A stretch of 11,028 nucleotides of DNA from a bacterium (GCA_030432015.1 JAUIHJ010000221.1:1-11028), one strand, 5' to 3'. Positions 1 to 7,012 are shown, counted from the first letter of the stretch. The notes: generated by a model from the sequence alone, not told the origin. Numbers and translations: made by a program.

Positions 1-114
1 GAATAACTCACCAATTTGTGACGAATGAACGGTAAACGTCGCAACGTTGCCGAACCGACTGGCTTTCGGAACGGATCTTTTGAACGCGTCGTTGCCGCAT
101 TTTAGGAGCACACA

Positions 115-1584
115 ATGGCTGGTCGTGATAGTCAAGGTCTACAGATCGCCGTCATCATCTTCGTGATGGTCTCGGTTGTCCTCGCTGCGACGACGTTCTT
201 CTTTTATCGCGATGCCGAAGAAGCCAGGAAGACGGCGGCGGATGCGCTTTCGAAGCAAAAAATCGCCAGTGACACGGCGGCGAACGAAAACTTCAAGAAC
301 CAATATTTCTTGCATATTCTTGGGGAGGAGACCCTCTCCAAGGACGGCCTGGACTCGGTCATGGCGAATCTGGCGGCCGACGAAACCGTCCAACGCGTCG
401 AAAAGTCATTTCAAGATGCCATGTCCACTTTTGGCGAAGGACTGCCACCCGAGGAACTCAACTTCAAACATTTGCCGCGCAACCTCATCTTTGCCTTGTC
501 GGACCGAAACCGGGACATTTCACGACTGACCGCGACGCTGACCAAGGACCAGGCCAAAGCCGACAAGATGATTAAGGACGAGCAAGCCAACGCCGAGGCT
601 GCCAAGGCAGATATGCAAAAGGCGGTTGACGATCTCGCCGCGGCGCGTGTTGATTTCAACACGGAGACGACTCGCATTCGTGACGACAGCTCCAACTTGA
701 AAGCAACGTTTGACAACACACGCACCAAACTACAACAACAACTTGTCGCCGAGACCCAGAAACTTTCTCAGCGTCAGGAAGACATCAAGAAGCTCAACAC
801 CGTGATCGAAGATCAGACCAAGACGATCGTCGAGATGCGTGACGAGCCGTTTGAAGTCGCCGACGGACGCGTCACGTGGGTCAACCAAGGATCCGCCACC
901 GTTTGGATCAACCTGGGCCTGGCAGACGGCCTCCGCCGACAAACACTCTTCAGTGTCTACGACCAGGCAGTGAACGGCGTCTCACGCAGCGAGCGGAAGG
1001 CCAGCATCGAAGTTACCAAAGTCCTGGATCAGCACTTGGCCGAAGCGCGGATTGTGTATGACGCGCCCGCTGACCCGATTCTTCCCGGCGACCAGGTCTT
1101 CTCGCCAGCCTGGCGGCCCGGACGCAAGGTCCGCTTTGCCCTGGCCGGTAAATTCGACATTGACGGCGACCGACGTAGCGACCGCGACCTGATTCGCAAC
1201 CTGATCACAATGAGTGGTGCGGTCATCGACGCCGAAGTGCACGACGACGGATCGGTCGAGGGCAAACTCTCGAGCAGCACACGGTATCTCGTCCGCGGAG
1301 ATCGCCCCACCGAAGGCAGCGACCTCAAGTCGCTCGCTGCGTTCTCCAGCATGATCAGCGAAGCAGAGGATTTCGGCGTCGAGGTGATCCCAATCGACAA
1401 ATTGCTCAGTTGGATGGGATATAACCCGGAAGTCCGGACGCTGGGCTTGGGTAAGAATGCCGACTCGTCACAGTTCAAGATCCCACCTGCCGAAGGGCGA
1501 GCTCGCGAATCATCCGGGAACGTGTCGGGAAAATTCCGCGAACGACAACCACCCAAGGCCGGTAAGGATGGCTCGAGCTACTAA
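115..1584 (+). CDS. Membrane-anchored coiled-coil protein with BRCT-like C-terminus, function unknown
   Basis: The start is an ATG with a clear AGGAG six bases upstream. The 489-residue product has a single hydrophobic segment at about residues 9-30 (IAVIIFVMVSVVLAATTFFF), followed by an alanine- and lysine-rich helical region. Residues about 131-245 are rich in Lys, Glu, Gln, Asp and Ala with few prolines, as in a long coiled coil. Residues about 247-333 look like a small beta domain (DGRVTWVNQG, then GLADGLRRQTLFSVYD, ending ILPGDQVFSP), vaguely like the C-terminal barrel of FlgT-type proteins. Residues about 338-435 resemble a BRCT fold: a strand RFALAGKFD, a helix RDLIRNLITMSGAVI, TRYLVRGDRP, and a last helix containing IPIDKLLSWMG. 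The tail (about 445-489) is polar and probably disordered. I do not know its function; an envelope-attached scaffold is a guess. It stands alone on the forward strand and faces the HEAT-repeat gene. The membrane segment and coiled coil are clear; the two domain names rest on pattern reading only. Confidence 0.9.
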   Translation: MAGRDSQGLQIAVIIFVMVSVVLAATTFFFYRDAEEARKTAADALSKQKIASDTAANENFKNQYFLHILGEETLSKDGLDSVMANLAADETVQRVEKSFQDAMSTFGEGLPPEELNFKHLPRNLIFALSDRNRDISRLTATLTKDQAKADKMIKDEQANAEAAKADMQKAVDDLAAARVDFNTETTRIRDDSSNLKATFDNTRTKLQQQLVAETQKLSQRQEDIKKLNTVIEDQTKTIVEMRDEPFEVADGRVTWVNQGSATVWINLGLADGLRRQTLFSVYDQAVNGVSRSERKASIEVTKVLDQHLAEARIVYDAPADPILPGDQVFSPAWRPGRKVRFALAGKFDIDGDRRSDRDLIRNLITMSGAVIDAEVHDDGSVEGKLSSSTRYLVRGDRPTEGSDLKSLAAFSSMISEAEDFGVEVIPIDKLLSWMGYNPEVRTLGLGKNADSSQFKIPPAEGRARESSGNVSGKFRERQPPKAGKDGSSY

Positions 1585-1588
1585 ATGA

Positions 1589-1629
1589 CCGAGTGCAATC
1601 CGGCGACAATCCGGGACCGGCTCGTTTTT
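1589..1629 (+). terminator. Possible intrinsic terminator after the coiled-coil gene
   Basis: Just after the stop codon, CGAG and CCGG can pair with a later CCGG and CTCG, with a six-base bulge on the 5' side, and the stem is followed directly by TTTTT at 1625-1629. The position and the T run fit a terminator for the upstream gene; the bulged stem makes it weak. Confidence 0.35.
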
Positions 1630-1677
1630 CGCCGCCCATAAGATTCAACTGCGGAAGAACCGCCGGTCGGCGAAAAA
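1625..1677. repeat. 10-bp inverted repeat in the convergent gap
   Basis: TTTTTCGCCG at 1625-1634 is the exact reverse complement of CGGCGAAAAA at 1668-1677, with a 33-base loop. On either strand the T run is on the 5' arm and the A run on the 3' arm, so it is not a standard intrinsic terminator by itself, though its left arm contributes the T run of the candidate terminator above. It lies between two convergent genes. Confidence 0.5.
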
Positions 1678-1709
1678 GGTGCCTGTCTCGCTGACGGGGT
1701 GTGCGCTGC

Positions 1710-1753
1710 TGAATCGGGCTCGGCCATGTAGTGAATCGGGCTCGGCCATTTAG
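1710..1753. repeat. Tandem duplication of a 22-bp unit
   Basis: Bases 1710-1731 and 1732-1753 are two adjacent copies of a 22-bp unit that begins TGAATCGGGCTCGGCCAT. The copies differ at one base (ATGTAG against ATTTAG at the end). The unit contains stop codons and lies between convergent genes, so it is not coding. A recent slippage event or a dispersed intergenic repeat would both explain it. Confidence 0.85.
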
Positions 1754-1835
1754 TAAGCTGGCCGCTCGAGCGTTACTGCTGCATCCGATTCCTTGAGACG
1801 GCGATCGCCGAGTTCATCGCAGGGAAACTTGAACC

Positions 1836-2465
1836 TTAGGCCGCGGGCAGCTCGGACGCCTCGGACTGACGGGACGCAAACGTTTGCAGCACGCCTTCGG
1901 CCGCCTCGCGCACCACCGCCGAGCGGTCTGTGAGTAACCCCTCCAAGGCAGTTCTGGTGCGCCGCGTGTTGCAACAAGACATGGCCCCAACCGCGGCCAA
2001 GCGGACGGTGTGATCGGGCGATTCACCCAACGCTGTGATTTCGGGCTCCATTTCGTTGACCGCGTCCATTGCAATCGCCATGTCAACCGCGCGCCTCTGC
2101 CGCGCTGCCGACGGCGAGTTAAATTCGGCGGCCAACTGTCGCAAGGCCGTTTGATCAACCCGTTTCACCAGCGTACCCGTGGTCGCCTGCAGCGATTCGT
2201 CCAATCGATCGAATTCAACCAAGAACCGATCGAAGGAAAACTCCGCGAGACCGCTGCGCGCCGCTTCGCGAATTGCCTCGTCGGGACTATCGAGCAACTG
2301 AATCAAGCGAGGCCAATCGCCGGGCGTGCCTGCGTGTCGGTCGACGGCGTCGCGCTCCCGCAACCTCGAAAGGCCAGGCTGCGATTCGCGACATGCTGCG
2401 TCGTTCGCCGGAGTGCGATCGCGTGCGGCGCACCGATCCTGCGTTGTGCTGATGTCAGCTGCCAT
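1836..2465 (-). CDS. HEAT-repeat protein, possibly N-terminally shortened
   Basis: The 209-residue product contains helical pairs typical of HEAT repeats: residues about 50-75 (WPRLIQLLDSPDEAIREAAR), 105-135, 137-165 (ITALGESPDHTVRLAAVGAM) and 170-196 (LEGLLTDRSAVVREAAEGVL). The recurring D-x-x-V-R-x-A-A pattern is the signature. Such repeats form a curved solenoid that binds other proteins; no enzymatic residues are visible and the partner is unknown. A segment at about 76-104 (FSFDRFLVEFDRLDES and TGTLVKRVD) between repeats is not itself a HEAT unit. The first 45 residues look unlike the rest and unlike a signal peptide or membrane anchor, so the gene may be the surviving end of a longer one or may have a poorly conserved leader. 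The ATG start has only a weak GGTGG upstream. It is not closely linked to serA, which lies 406 bp upstream in the same direction. Confidence 0.8.
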   Translation of the reverse strand: MAADISTTQDRCAARDRTPANDAACRESQPGLSRLRERDAVDRHAGTPGDWPRLIQLLDSPDEAIREAARSGLAEFSFDRFLVEFDRLDESLQATTGTLVKRVDQTALRQLAAEFNSPSAARQRRAVDMAIAMDAVNEMEPEITALGESPDHTVRLAAVGAMSCCNTRRTRTALEGLLTDRSAVVREAAEGVLQTFASRQSEASELPAA

Positions 2466-2561
2466 CGATCCACCGCTTCTCTAGAAGTTCACGAGATTAC
2501 CTGTGGAACGAGATCGGCAAGCCGTTGGGGGGAATTGCATTCGAACCGGCAAAGCTGACCG

Positions 2562-2602
2562 AAGACGGGAAAGCTCGCTAATGCAAACCATTTTCCCGTT
2601 TT
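2562..2602 (+). repeat. Inverted repeat, terminator-like on the forward strand
   Basis: ACGGGAAA at 2565-2572 pairs exactly with TTTCCCGT at 2592-2599. On the forward strand the stem extends by one G-U and two A-T pairs into a T run, giving AAGACGGGAAA against TTTCCCGTTTT. It looks like a forward-strand terminator, yet no forward gene ends nearby. On the reverse strand the outer extension contains a mismatch. Confidence 0.4.
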
Positions 2603-2722
2603 AATCAGACCCCGCAGCCCGTAAACTCGACGCGATCGGCACGCAGGGCGGATGCGCGTAGGGTAAGGAAAATTGGGTAGCGTCAAGGCTCGCCCGATCC
2701 TCGCAACCAGGCGTTGCAGCGA

Positions 2723-2746
2723 CGCCTCGGTTAAATGCCGAAGGCG
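2723..2746. repeat. Short GC-rich hairpin
   Basis: CGCCTCGG at 2723-2730 pairs with CCGAAGGCG at 2738-2746 with one unpaired A, around a seven-base loop TTAAATG. It lies inside the gene-free stretch downstream of serA. No T run follows on either strand. Confidence 0.4.
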
Positions 2747-2799
2747 CACCGGGATGCCTCCGGGGATGCAAACACCAGGGACTTGTGGTCTGGCTGCTC

Positions 2800-2837
2800 A
2801 AGCGCCGCGGCGGCAGATATTTGACGGCGCGGCGTTT
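2800..2837 (-). terminator. Hairpin just downstream of serA, possible terminator
   Basis: CGCCGCG at 2803-2809 is the reverse complement of CGCGGCG at 2828-2834, with an 18-base loop. In the direction of serA transcription the hairpin begins about 35 bases after the serA stop codon, where a terminator or 3' stabilising stem would be expected. No good T run follows in that direction, so intrinsic termination is uncertain. Confidence 0.35.
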
Positions 2838-2871
2838 CCCGTGGCTGTGGCCGCGGCTTGCTGGTGCAACT

Positions 2872-4497
2872 TCAATACAACCAGGAAGGGCCTTCCCCCG
2901 CGAGAGGCAACTCGATCACGTCGACGCTGTGGATCGCCGGCTGCCGGAGGACTTCGTCGATCGCTTCCTGGGGCGGAACTTCGTCCAGATTCAGTACCCC
3001 CAACGATGGACCACCCGGGTTCTCACTGGCCCGTCCCACCGCCATCTGGGCAATGTTGACGTTGTGCCGGCCAAAAATCGTGCCGACCACGCCGATAATG
3101 CCAGGGATATCGTCGTGCAAGAAGATAAGCAGGTTTCCATCGAGGTAGGCTTCCAACCGGTGCTCACCCAGGCGAACCAAACGAGGCATGTCGTTGCCGA
3201 ATAATGTGCCGCTGGCGACACACGTTCGCCCATCGGCAACGATCTCCGCGCGAACCGACGATCGGAACGCGCCCATGTCGCTGCGTGACTGTTCGACCAG
3301 ATCAATTCCCCGTTCGCGCAGCAAGACCTGCGCGTTGACGATATTGGGCTCTTCGTCGAGTGCTCGGTCGAGCAGTCCGGCGCAGAATGCCGACGTGACC
3401 AGGCGAGTATCTTTCTTGGTGACTTCGCCTCGATACTCCAAGGTACACGACGACGCCCCGCCGGGATGCCACTGCGCCAACAGCAGCCCCAAGCGATACG
3501 CGACATTCAAGTAACCACGCAACGAACTTAAGACCTTGGGGTCGATCGCCGCGGTGTTCACGGCGTGGCGAACTTCACCGTTGGAGAGAAAGTTCACCAG
3601 CAACTCGACGGCCTCGATCGCGACTTGCGTCTGCGCTTCTTCGGTGCTGGCGCCCAAGTGCGGCGTGCACAATGCTCCGGGCATTTGAAACAAGGGGCTG
3701 TCCGTACAAGGTTCGTGTTCGAAGACATCCAAGGCCACGCCGGCCAGCCTGCCGCTTTCCAATCCCTTGACCAACGCCTCCTCGTTGTAGATGCCGCCGC
3801 GGGCACAGTTGATCAAGCGAACCCCGGGCTTCAATTGATCAAGCTGGGCCACATCAATCAGATTTCTCGTTTCTGGAGTCAGCGGAGTGTGCACCGTGAG
3901 ATAGTCGACGCGGGGCAACATGTCGGCGACATGATCCACATACTCGACCCCCAACTTCGCTGCCTGTTCGGCCGAGAAGAACGGATCGTAACCGATTACT
4001 CGCATTTCAAAGGCAAGAGCTCGCTTGGCCACCTCTTGCCCGATCCGCCCCAATCCAACGATACCCAGCGTCTTGTCCGCCAGTTGGGCTCCCATGTAGG
4101 CGCCTCGATCCCACTTGCCTTCGACGAGACTCTGATTGGCCGGCGCGATGTTGCGCGAGAGCGCCATCATGAGGGCAAACGCATGCTCGGCCGTGCTGAG
4201 TGTATTGCCAGTCGGCGTGTTCATCACGACGATGCCGCGTCGCGTGGCAGCCGTCTTGTCGATATTGTCGGTGCCCACGCCTGCGCGGACTATCGCTTTC
4301 AACCGCCGATTTCCCTCGAGCGACTCGGGTGTGATCTTCACGCCGCTGCGACAGATGGCGCCGTCGTATTCCGCCAAGGCATCGCGGAGTTCCACGCCCT
4401 TAAGCCCGGTACGAACATCAAACTCGATGCCCTCGGCTTGTTCGAGTAAATCCAGGCCTTCCTCGGCCAGTTTGTCCAAAACGATTACGCGATTCAT
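2872..4497 (-). CDS. serA: D-3-phosphoglycerate dehydrogenase
   Basis: SerA oxidises 3-phosphoglycerate to 3-phosphohydroxypyruvate with NAD, the committed step of serine synthesis in the cytoplasm. The 541-residue product has the long, type 1 layout: substrate-binding and NAD-binding regions (1 to about 315), an intervening domain (about 318-452) and a C-terminal ACT domain (about 456-530). The NAD-binding GLGRIG is at 148-153 with the ribose-binding Asp171 in GYDPF. The catalytic set of D-2-hydroxyacid dehydrogenases is present: Arg233 in CARGG, Glu262 and His280 in HLGAST. The ACT domain starts LLIFLHDDIPGIIGVVG and suggests allosteric control, serine being the usual ligand in the family. 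Start: ATG with GAGAAG upstream. serC lies 124 bp upstream on the same strand, so the two genes are probably expressed together. Length and motifs look intact. Confidence 0.98.
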   Translation of the reverse strand: MNRVIVLDKLAEEGLDLLEQAEGIEFDVRTGLKGVELRDALAEYDGAICRSGVKITPESLEGNRRLKAIVRAGVGTDNIDKTAATRRGIVVMNTPTGNTLSTAEHAFALMMALSRNIAPANQSLVEGKWDRGAYMGAQLADKTLGIVGLGRIGQEVAKRALAFEMRVIGYDPFFSAEQAAKLGVEYVDHVADMLPRVDYLTVHTPLTPETRNLIDVAQLDQLKPGVRLINCARGGIYNEEALVKGLESGRLAGVALDVFEHEPCTDSPLFQMPGALCTPHLGASTEEAQTQVAIEAVELLVNFLSNGEVRHAVNTAAIDPKVLSSLRGYLNVAYRLGLLLAQWHPGGASSCTLEYRGEVTKKDTRLVTSAFCAGLLDRALDEEPNIVNAQVLLRERGIDLVEQSRSDMGAFRSSVRAEIVADGRTCVASGTLFGNDMPRLVRLGEHRLEAYLDGNLLIFLHDDIPGIIGVVGTIFGRHNVNIAQMAVGRASENPGGPSLGVLNLDEVPPQEAIDEVLRQPAIHSVDVIELPLAGEGPSWLY

Positions 4498-4621
4498 GGG
4501 TCTTCTCGTTCGGCGTGATAAGTACGGTTCTCTGAAATGGGCGGCAGCAGTTCGTCAGCAACGTGGGATCACCACCGAAATTAAAACCGGCGTGGAAGTC
4601 CGCAGCCGCCAGCCGACATCC

Positions 4622-5734
4622 TTAAGCAGTGGCATTTCGACTGCGGAAGTCGTTCATGAAGTCGCGCAGGGCATCCACCCCGGCATCGGTCATGGCATTG
4701 TAAATCGAGGCCCGAATGCCACCGACACTGCGGTGGCCCTTCAAGGCATCCAATCGATGCTCGGCCGCTTCAGCGAGAAATTGGCTCTGCAATTCGTCGT
4801 TCGGCAAACGAAAGGTGACGTTCATCAGCGAGCGGCTCGCGGGCTGGGCGTGCCCTTGATAAAAGCCCTCACTGGCATCCACCGCGTCGTACAGCCGCTG
4901 CGCTTGATGCTGGTTTTGCGTCTGCATGGCCGCCAAGCCGCCAATCTCCTCTTCCAGCCATTTCGCCACCAGGCCAAACAGGTAGATGCCAAACGTAGGC
5001 GGCGTATTCCATAGCGAATTGGCCTCGACGTGGGACCGATAATTCAAATAGCCGGGCAGGCTCTCCTGGCTCCGCTGCAGCAGATCCTCGCGAATGATGA
5101 CGACCGTCAAGCCAGACAGACCGGCGTTCTTTTGGGCACACGCGTAGATCAAGCCGTAACGCGAGACATCGACAGGGCGTGACAGGAAATCTGACGACAT
5201 GTCACTGACGACGGGAACCGTGCCCCAGTCCAGGTCCTCCTGGAATTGCACGCCCTGAATCGTTTCGTTGGAGGTGACATGCAAATACGCCGCGTCGTCG
5301 TCGACGACAACATCATCACGTTCCGGGAGGCGGTCGTAGTTCGTACTTGCACCGTCCCAAACAACCTTGGTCGGGCCTACCTTGACGGCCTCGGAAAGCG
5401 CATTCTTCCCCCAGGCACCGGTCAGTAGGTAATTGGCCGTGCGATCGGCGCCGAGCAAATTCATTGGCACCATGGAAAATTGCAACCGCGAGCCACCCTG
5501 CAGAAACAGCACGCGGTAATCGTCGGGCATCCCCAGGAGTCGCCGCAATCGCTGTTCGGCATCCTCCATAACGGCGCCGAATTGTGGACTACGGTGGCTG
5601 ATTTCCATCACCGACGCGCCGCATCCGGGCAGCGACAGCAGATCGCTTTGGGCCTGCTGCAAGACGGATAAGGGGATCGCAGCCGGTCCGGCCGAGAAGT
5701 TAAACAATCGCTCCACCGCAGATTCCACAGCCAT
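4622..5734 (-). CDS. serC: Phosphoserine aminotransferase
   Basis: SerC converts 3-phosphohydroxypyruvate and glutamate to O-phosphoserine and 2-oxoglutarate, using pyridoxal phosphate; in many bacteria it also serves vitamin B6 synthesis. The 370-residue product aligns by eye along the whole length of E. coli SerC: FNFSAGPA near the start, VMEISHRS, the cofactor region GGSRLQF, TGAW, SNETIQG, VSDMSSDFLSRP, YACAQKNAGLSG with the cofactor-binding lysine at about 202, WNTPPTFGIYL, and the end GHRSVGGIRASIYNAM. I chose the ATG at 5732-5734 over the in-frame TTG three bases upstream because GAGGT at 5741-5745 lies six bases from the ATG but only three from the TTG. It precedes serA in the same direction, giving steps two and one of the pathway. 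serB is not in the window. Confidence 0.97.
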   Translation of the reverse strand: MAVESAVERLFNFSAGPAAIPLSVLQQAQSDLLSLPGCGASVMEISHRSPQFGAVMEDAEQRLRRLLGMPDDYRVLFLQGGSRLQFSMVPMNLLGADRTANYLLTGAWGKNALSEAVKVGPTKVVWDGASTNYDRLPERDDVVVDDDAAYLHVTSNETIQGVQFQEDLDWGTVPVVSDMSSDFLSRPVDVSRYGLIYACAQKNAGLSGLTVVIIREDLLQRSQESLPGYLNYRSHVEANSLWNTPPTFGIYLFGLVAKWLEEEIGGLAAMQTQNQHQAQRLYDAVDASEGFYQGHAQPASRSLMNVTFRLPNDELQSQFLAEAAEHRLDALKGHRSVGGIRASIYNAMTDAGVDALRDFMNDFRSRNATA

Positions 5735-5766
5735 CAATCAACCTCGATCTTTCAGAAATTCGGCGA

Positions 5767-5821
5767 GTGCTTCGTCGCACCTTGGCTTAAGGTTTGTTGC
5801 GCCACGGGTGCCCCGAAGCAC
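5767..5821 (-). promoter_or_regulatory. Possible structured leader of serC mRNA
   Basis: GTGCTTCG at 5767-5774 and CGAAGCAC at 5814-5821 are exact reverse complements, and inside them ACCTT at 5779-5783 pairs with AAGGT at 5789-5793. In the serC transcript this would be a nested stem ending about 33 bases before the start codon. The 5' arm can alternatively form a small GUGC-UUCGGG-GCAC hairpin, so two folds compete. An eight-base match in a gap this size can arise by chance, so the call is weak and no known riboswitch class was recognised. Confidence 0.25.
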
Positions 5822-5824
5822 AGG

Positions 5825-5863
5825 AATCCCGTCACAGCAACCACGTTGCTGAAATCCCGTCAC
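5825..5863. promoter_or_regulatory. Operator-like repeats upstream of serC
   Basis: AATCCCGTCAC occurs exactly at 5825-5835 and 5853-5863. Between the copies is a perfect inverted repeat, AGCAAC (5836-5841), CAC, GTTGCT (5845-5850). The copies start 28 bp apart, nearly three helical turns, and lie about 90-130 bp upstream of serC. This fits a site for a dimeric or cooperative regulator, though the binding protein is unknown. Confidence 0.4.
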
Positions 5864-6179
5864 TGGGGGGACGATCGACCGCCGCAACCTCAAAACCAAC
5901 TCGCGATTTTACGGTCTAACCCACATATTGAGAAGGACGCGTGCCCCGAAGTTCGCGCTGTGGGCCGGTGGTTGCGCTACGGTCGACCGAGAGGGTCGCG
6001 CCGCAACATCGTCGCGATTGTGGACGGCAGGCGTTTGGCTTACGATTGAAGCAGCGGGTTGGACGGTGAAGTCCATTCGTCGGCCGACGACTCGCGTTCG
6101 AACAATCCACCGCCTTTCTGGGAATTGCCGTTCGCCATCGGTGCTTGCTCGGGCGACGTTCATTCAGCGAAAGGCGACC

Positions 6180-6197
6180 ATGGGGAGTGAGCATTGA
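6180..6197 (+). promoter_or_regulatory. Possible five-codon leader ORF overlapping the proC start
   Basis: An ATG at 6180 with AAAGG five bases upstream opens the short frame MGSEH, whose TGA stop at 6195-6197 overlaps the proC TTG start by two bases. Such stop/start overlap allows translational coupling. The ATG is in a different frame from proC and cannot be its start. There is no independent evidence that it is translated. Confidence 0.25.
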
Positions 6198-7012
6198 AAA
6201 TTGGCTTTATTGGGGCGGGTCAGATGGGGCGTGCCCTGGCCAAGGGCATTGTCGCGGCTGGCCTGTGCCAGCCAACCGACCTGCTGGCGTATGACGTACT
6301 CGCCGCGACGGCCGAGCAATTCGTGGCAGAACTCCCCGGCGCGTGGCGATGTGAAAGCAATGCCGAAGTGGTGACCAAGGGGGACGTGGTCTTCCTGGCG
6401 GTCAAGCCACAGTGCCTGGCGGACGTCATGGGTGATCTGAGCGGGAACACTCCAGCTGATTGCCTGTACGTGTCGATCGTCGCCGGAATTCCGCTCGCCA
6501 CACTCTGCGAGGGGCTCCGCAGCCAGCGGGTTATTCGCGTGATGCCCAATACCCCTTGCCTGATTGGGTGCGGGGCGGCTGGCTACGCAGCGGCGGCCGG
6601 CATTCTCCCGGACGACGCCCAGCGTGTCGCAAGGTTGCTCGGCGCCGTGGGCACGGCATTCCCTTTAACCGAAGCACAGCTCGATGCCGTGACCGGCCTG
6701 TCGGGCTCCGGTCCGGCCTACGTGTATACTGTCATTGAAGCGCTCAGTGACGGTGGCGTCCGGATGGGCCTGCCGCGAGCCACCGCCACGGCACTCGCCG
6801 CTCAGACGGTCTATGGAGCTGCCAAGATGGTGCTTGAAACCGCTGAACATCCCGCTGTGTTAAGGGACAAGGTCACCAGTCCGGGTGGCACAACCATTTC
6901 CGGTTTGCAAGTCTTGGAACGCCAGGGTCTGCGATCCGCATTGATCGACGCGGTCGAGGCAGCTACGCTTCGTTCGCAGGAGTTGGGTTTCACAAGTAAG
7001 GCTCGCGATTAA
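6194..7012 (+). CDS. proC: Pyrroline-5-carboxylate reductase
   Basis: ProC reduces 1-pyrroline-5-carboxylate to proline with NAD(P)H, the last step of proline synthesis, in the cytoplasm. The 272-residue product has the usual family length. It begins KIGFIGAGQMG, with the dinucleotide-binding GAGQMG at 7-12, then AVKPQ at 69-73, MPNTP at 117-121, GLSGSGPAY at 168-176 leading into the dimerisation helices, and the signature VTSPGGTTISGL at about 227-238. The start must be TTG at 6194: an in-frame stop lies just upstream (6188-6190) and the first in-frame ATG falls after the nucleotide-binding motif. GGGGAG six bases upstream serves as ribosome binding site. It heads a forward series of closely spaced genes. 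No truncation is visible. Confidence 0.97.
   Translation: MKIGFIGAGQMGRALAKGIVAAGLCQPTDLLAYDVLAATAEQFVAELPGAWRCESNAEVVTKGDVVFLAVKPQCLADVMGDLSGNTPADCLYVSIVAGIPLATLCEGLRSQRVIRVMPNTPCLIGCGAAGYAAAAGILPDDAQRVARLLGAVGTAFPLTEAQLDAVTGLSGSGPAYVYTVIEALSDGGVRMGLPRATATALAAQTVYGAAKMVLETAEHPAVLRDKVTSPGGTTISGLQVLERQGLRSALIDAVEAATLRSQELGFTSKARD

Larger units (their letters stand above)
2466..2871. other. Gene-free stretch with three hairpins
   Basis: This gap lies downstream of serA and upstream of the HEAT-repeat gene, both on the reverse strand. Short open frames exist on both strands but none has a recognisable product, a good ribosome binding site or convincing composition. Three separate inverted repeats are visible and listed individually (2562-2602, 2723-2746, 2800-2837). 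The promoter of the HEAT-repeat gene should lie near its left end, but I could not pick out clear -35 and -10 boxes. Confidence 0.6.
5735..6193. promoter_or_regulatory. Divergent gap between serC and proC
   Basis: These 459 bases must hold the promoters of the serC-serA unit (leftward) and of the proC series (rightward). Short open frames are present but none looks like a gene. No consensus -35/-10 pair stands out. The part nearest serC has several repeat structures, listed separately. An 11-base direct repeat GTGCCCCGAAG occurs at 5808-5818 and 5941-5951. Confidence 0.6.

Noticed and set aside
1029..1556. 175-codon reverse open frame
   Set aside because: It is antisense to the coiled-coil gene, which has a good ribosome binding site and a sensible protein.
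1710..1753. Possible CRISPR array
   Set aside because: The copies are directly adjacent with no spacers and there are only two; the same holds for the 15-bp repeats at 10888-10932.
2010..2558. 182-codon forward open frame
   Set aside because: It overlaps the HEAT-repeat gene on the opposite strand; the HEAT pattern is clear on the reverse strand while the forward product is Arg- and Cys-rich without pattern.
3565..4449. 294-codon forward open frame
   Set aside because: It lies wholly antisense to the well-supported serA and its translation has no recognisable motif; it is a shadow of GC-rich codon use.
5735..5737. TTG as the start of serC
   Set aside because: It is only three bases from the ribosome binding site, whereas the ATG next to it has normal spacing.
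5928..6197. 89-codon forward open frame in the serC-proC gap
   Set aside because: The product is Arg- and Thr-rich without a pattern; only its last five codons, with their own ribosome binding site, seemed worth noting.
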